Positions 14,677-14,721 of a stretch of DNA of 14,721 nucleotides are shown in pieces. Under the pieces are notes generated by a model. That model was not told the origin of the DNA, made no database searches, and saw only the letters and a program-made list of their open reading frames with translations. The DNA comes from CAYYNP01 sp964472545 (GTDB lineage Bacteria; Planctomycetota; Planctomycetia; Pirellulales; Thermoguttaceae): assembly GCA_964472545.1 (NCBI GenBank), contig CAYYNP010000252.1:1-14721 (forward strand), in the 5' to 3' direction. Position 1 is the first letter of the stretch. Every line of letters starts with the position of its first letter. A program made the translations under genes and the position numbers.

Positions 14677-14721
14677 AACTGCAAAGTCGATTCGCGGGAG
14701 TGGAAAACGGGGACTGGCTCC
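14671..14721 (-). repeat. Right copy of window-terminal 51-bp inverted repeat (cut by window end)
   Basis: These 51 bases are the reverse complement of 70-120 with one mismatch (ACGGGGAC against AGGGGGAC). The window ends inside the hairpin arm, so the matching full hairpin seen at the left end presumably continues beyond. The sequence on the inner side of 14671 does not match the left copy. Confidence 0.85.

Overview
The window reads as an accessory region of a high-GC bacterial (probably metagenomic) genome, most likely a planctomycete of the Pirellulales type. This rests on gene content: secreted glycosidases with LamG and F5/8C modules, a sialate O-acetylesterase-type enzyme fused to NHL repeats, a respiratory-type reductive dehalogenase, and G+C-rich hairpin repeats. 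No ribosomal or taxonomic marker is present, so the assignment is an inference. All seven genes lie on the minus strand and are transcribed from right to left.

Layout in transcription order: (1) a secreted GH29-like alpha-L-fucosidase (14454-12841); (2) a secreted six-hairpin glycosidase-like protein with a C-terminal F5/8 type C domain (12653-10110); (3) a secreted GH95-like fucosidase/galactosidase with LamG-type sequence at its C-terminus in apparently permuted order (9935-6783); (4) a hairpin-rich intergenic repeat (6596-6704); (5) a complete rdhA-rdhB-rdhC cassette (6539-3390) encoding a Tat-exported corrinoid/Fe-S reductive dehalogenase, its small three-helix membrane anchor, and a NosR/PceC-like membrane FMN-binding polyferredoxin; (6) a secreted SASA-type esterase fused to six NHL repeats (3095-219). 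rdhC is interrupted by a 100-N scaffold gap inside a 15-bp tandem repeat. Both sides of the gap are in register with the repeat and belong to one gene, so the frame break is an assembly artefact.

Functionally, two fucosidase-family enzymes, an unclassified glycosidase and a carbohydrate esterase suggest extracytoplasmic removal of side chains and acyl groups from a fucose-containing (possibly acetylated) glycan. The rdhABC cassette would be a terminal electron-accepting module: RdhC moving electrons through covalent FMN and Fe-S centres, RdhB anchoring, RdhA cleaving carbon-halogen bonds. Its placement between glycan-degrading genes on the same strand is the most notable feature.

The two ends of the window carry the same 51-bp sequence in inverted orientation (50 of 51 positions match), attached on the left to a complete 87-nt REP-like hairpin. 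The window could therefore be a unit bounded by dispersed repeats, or simply a contig that ends where assembly failed in a repeat.
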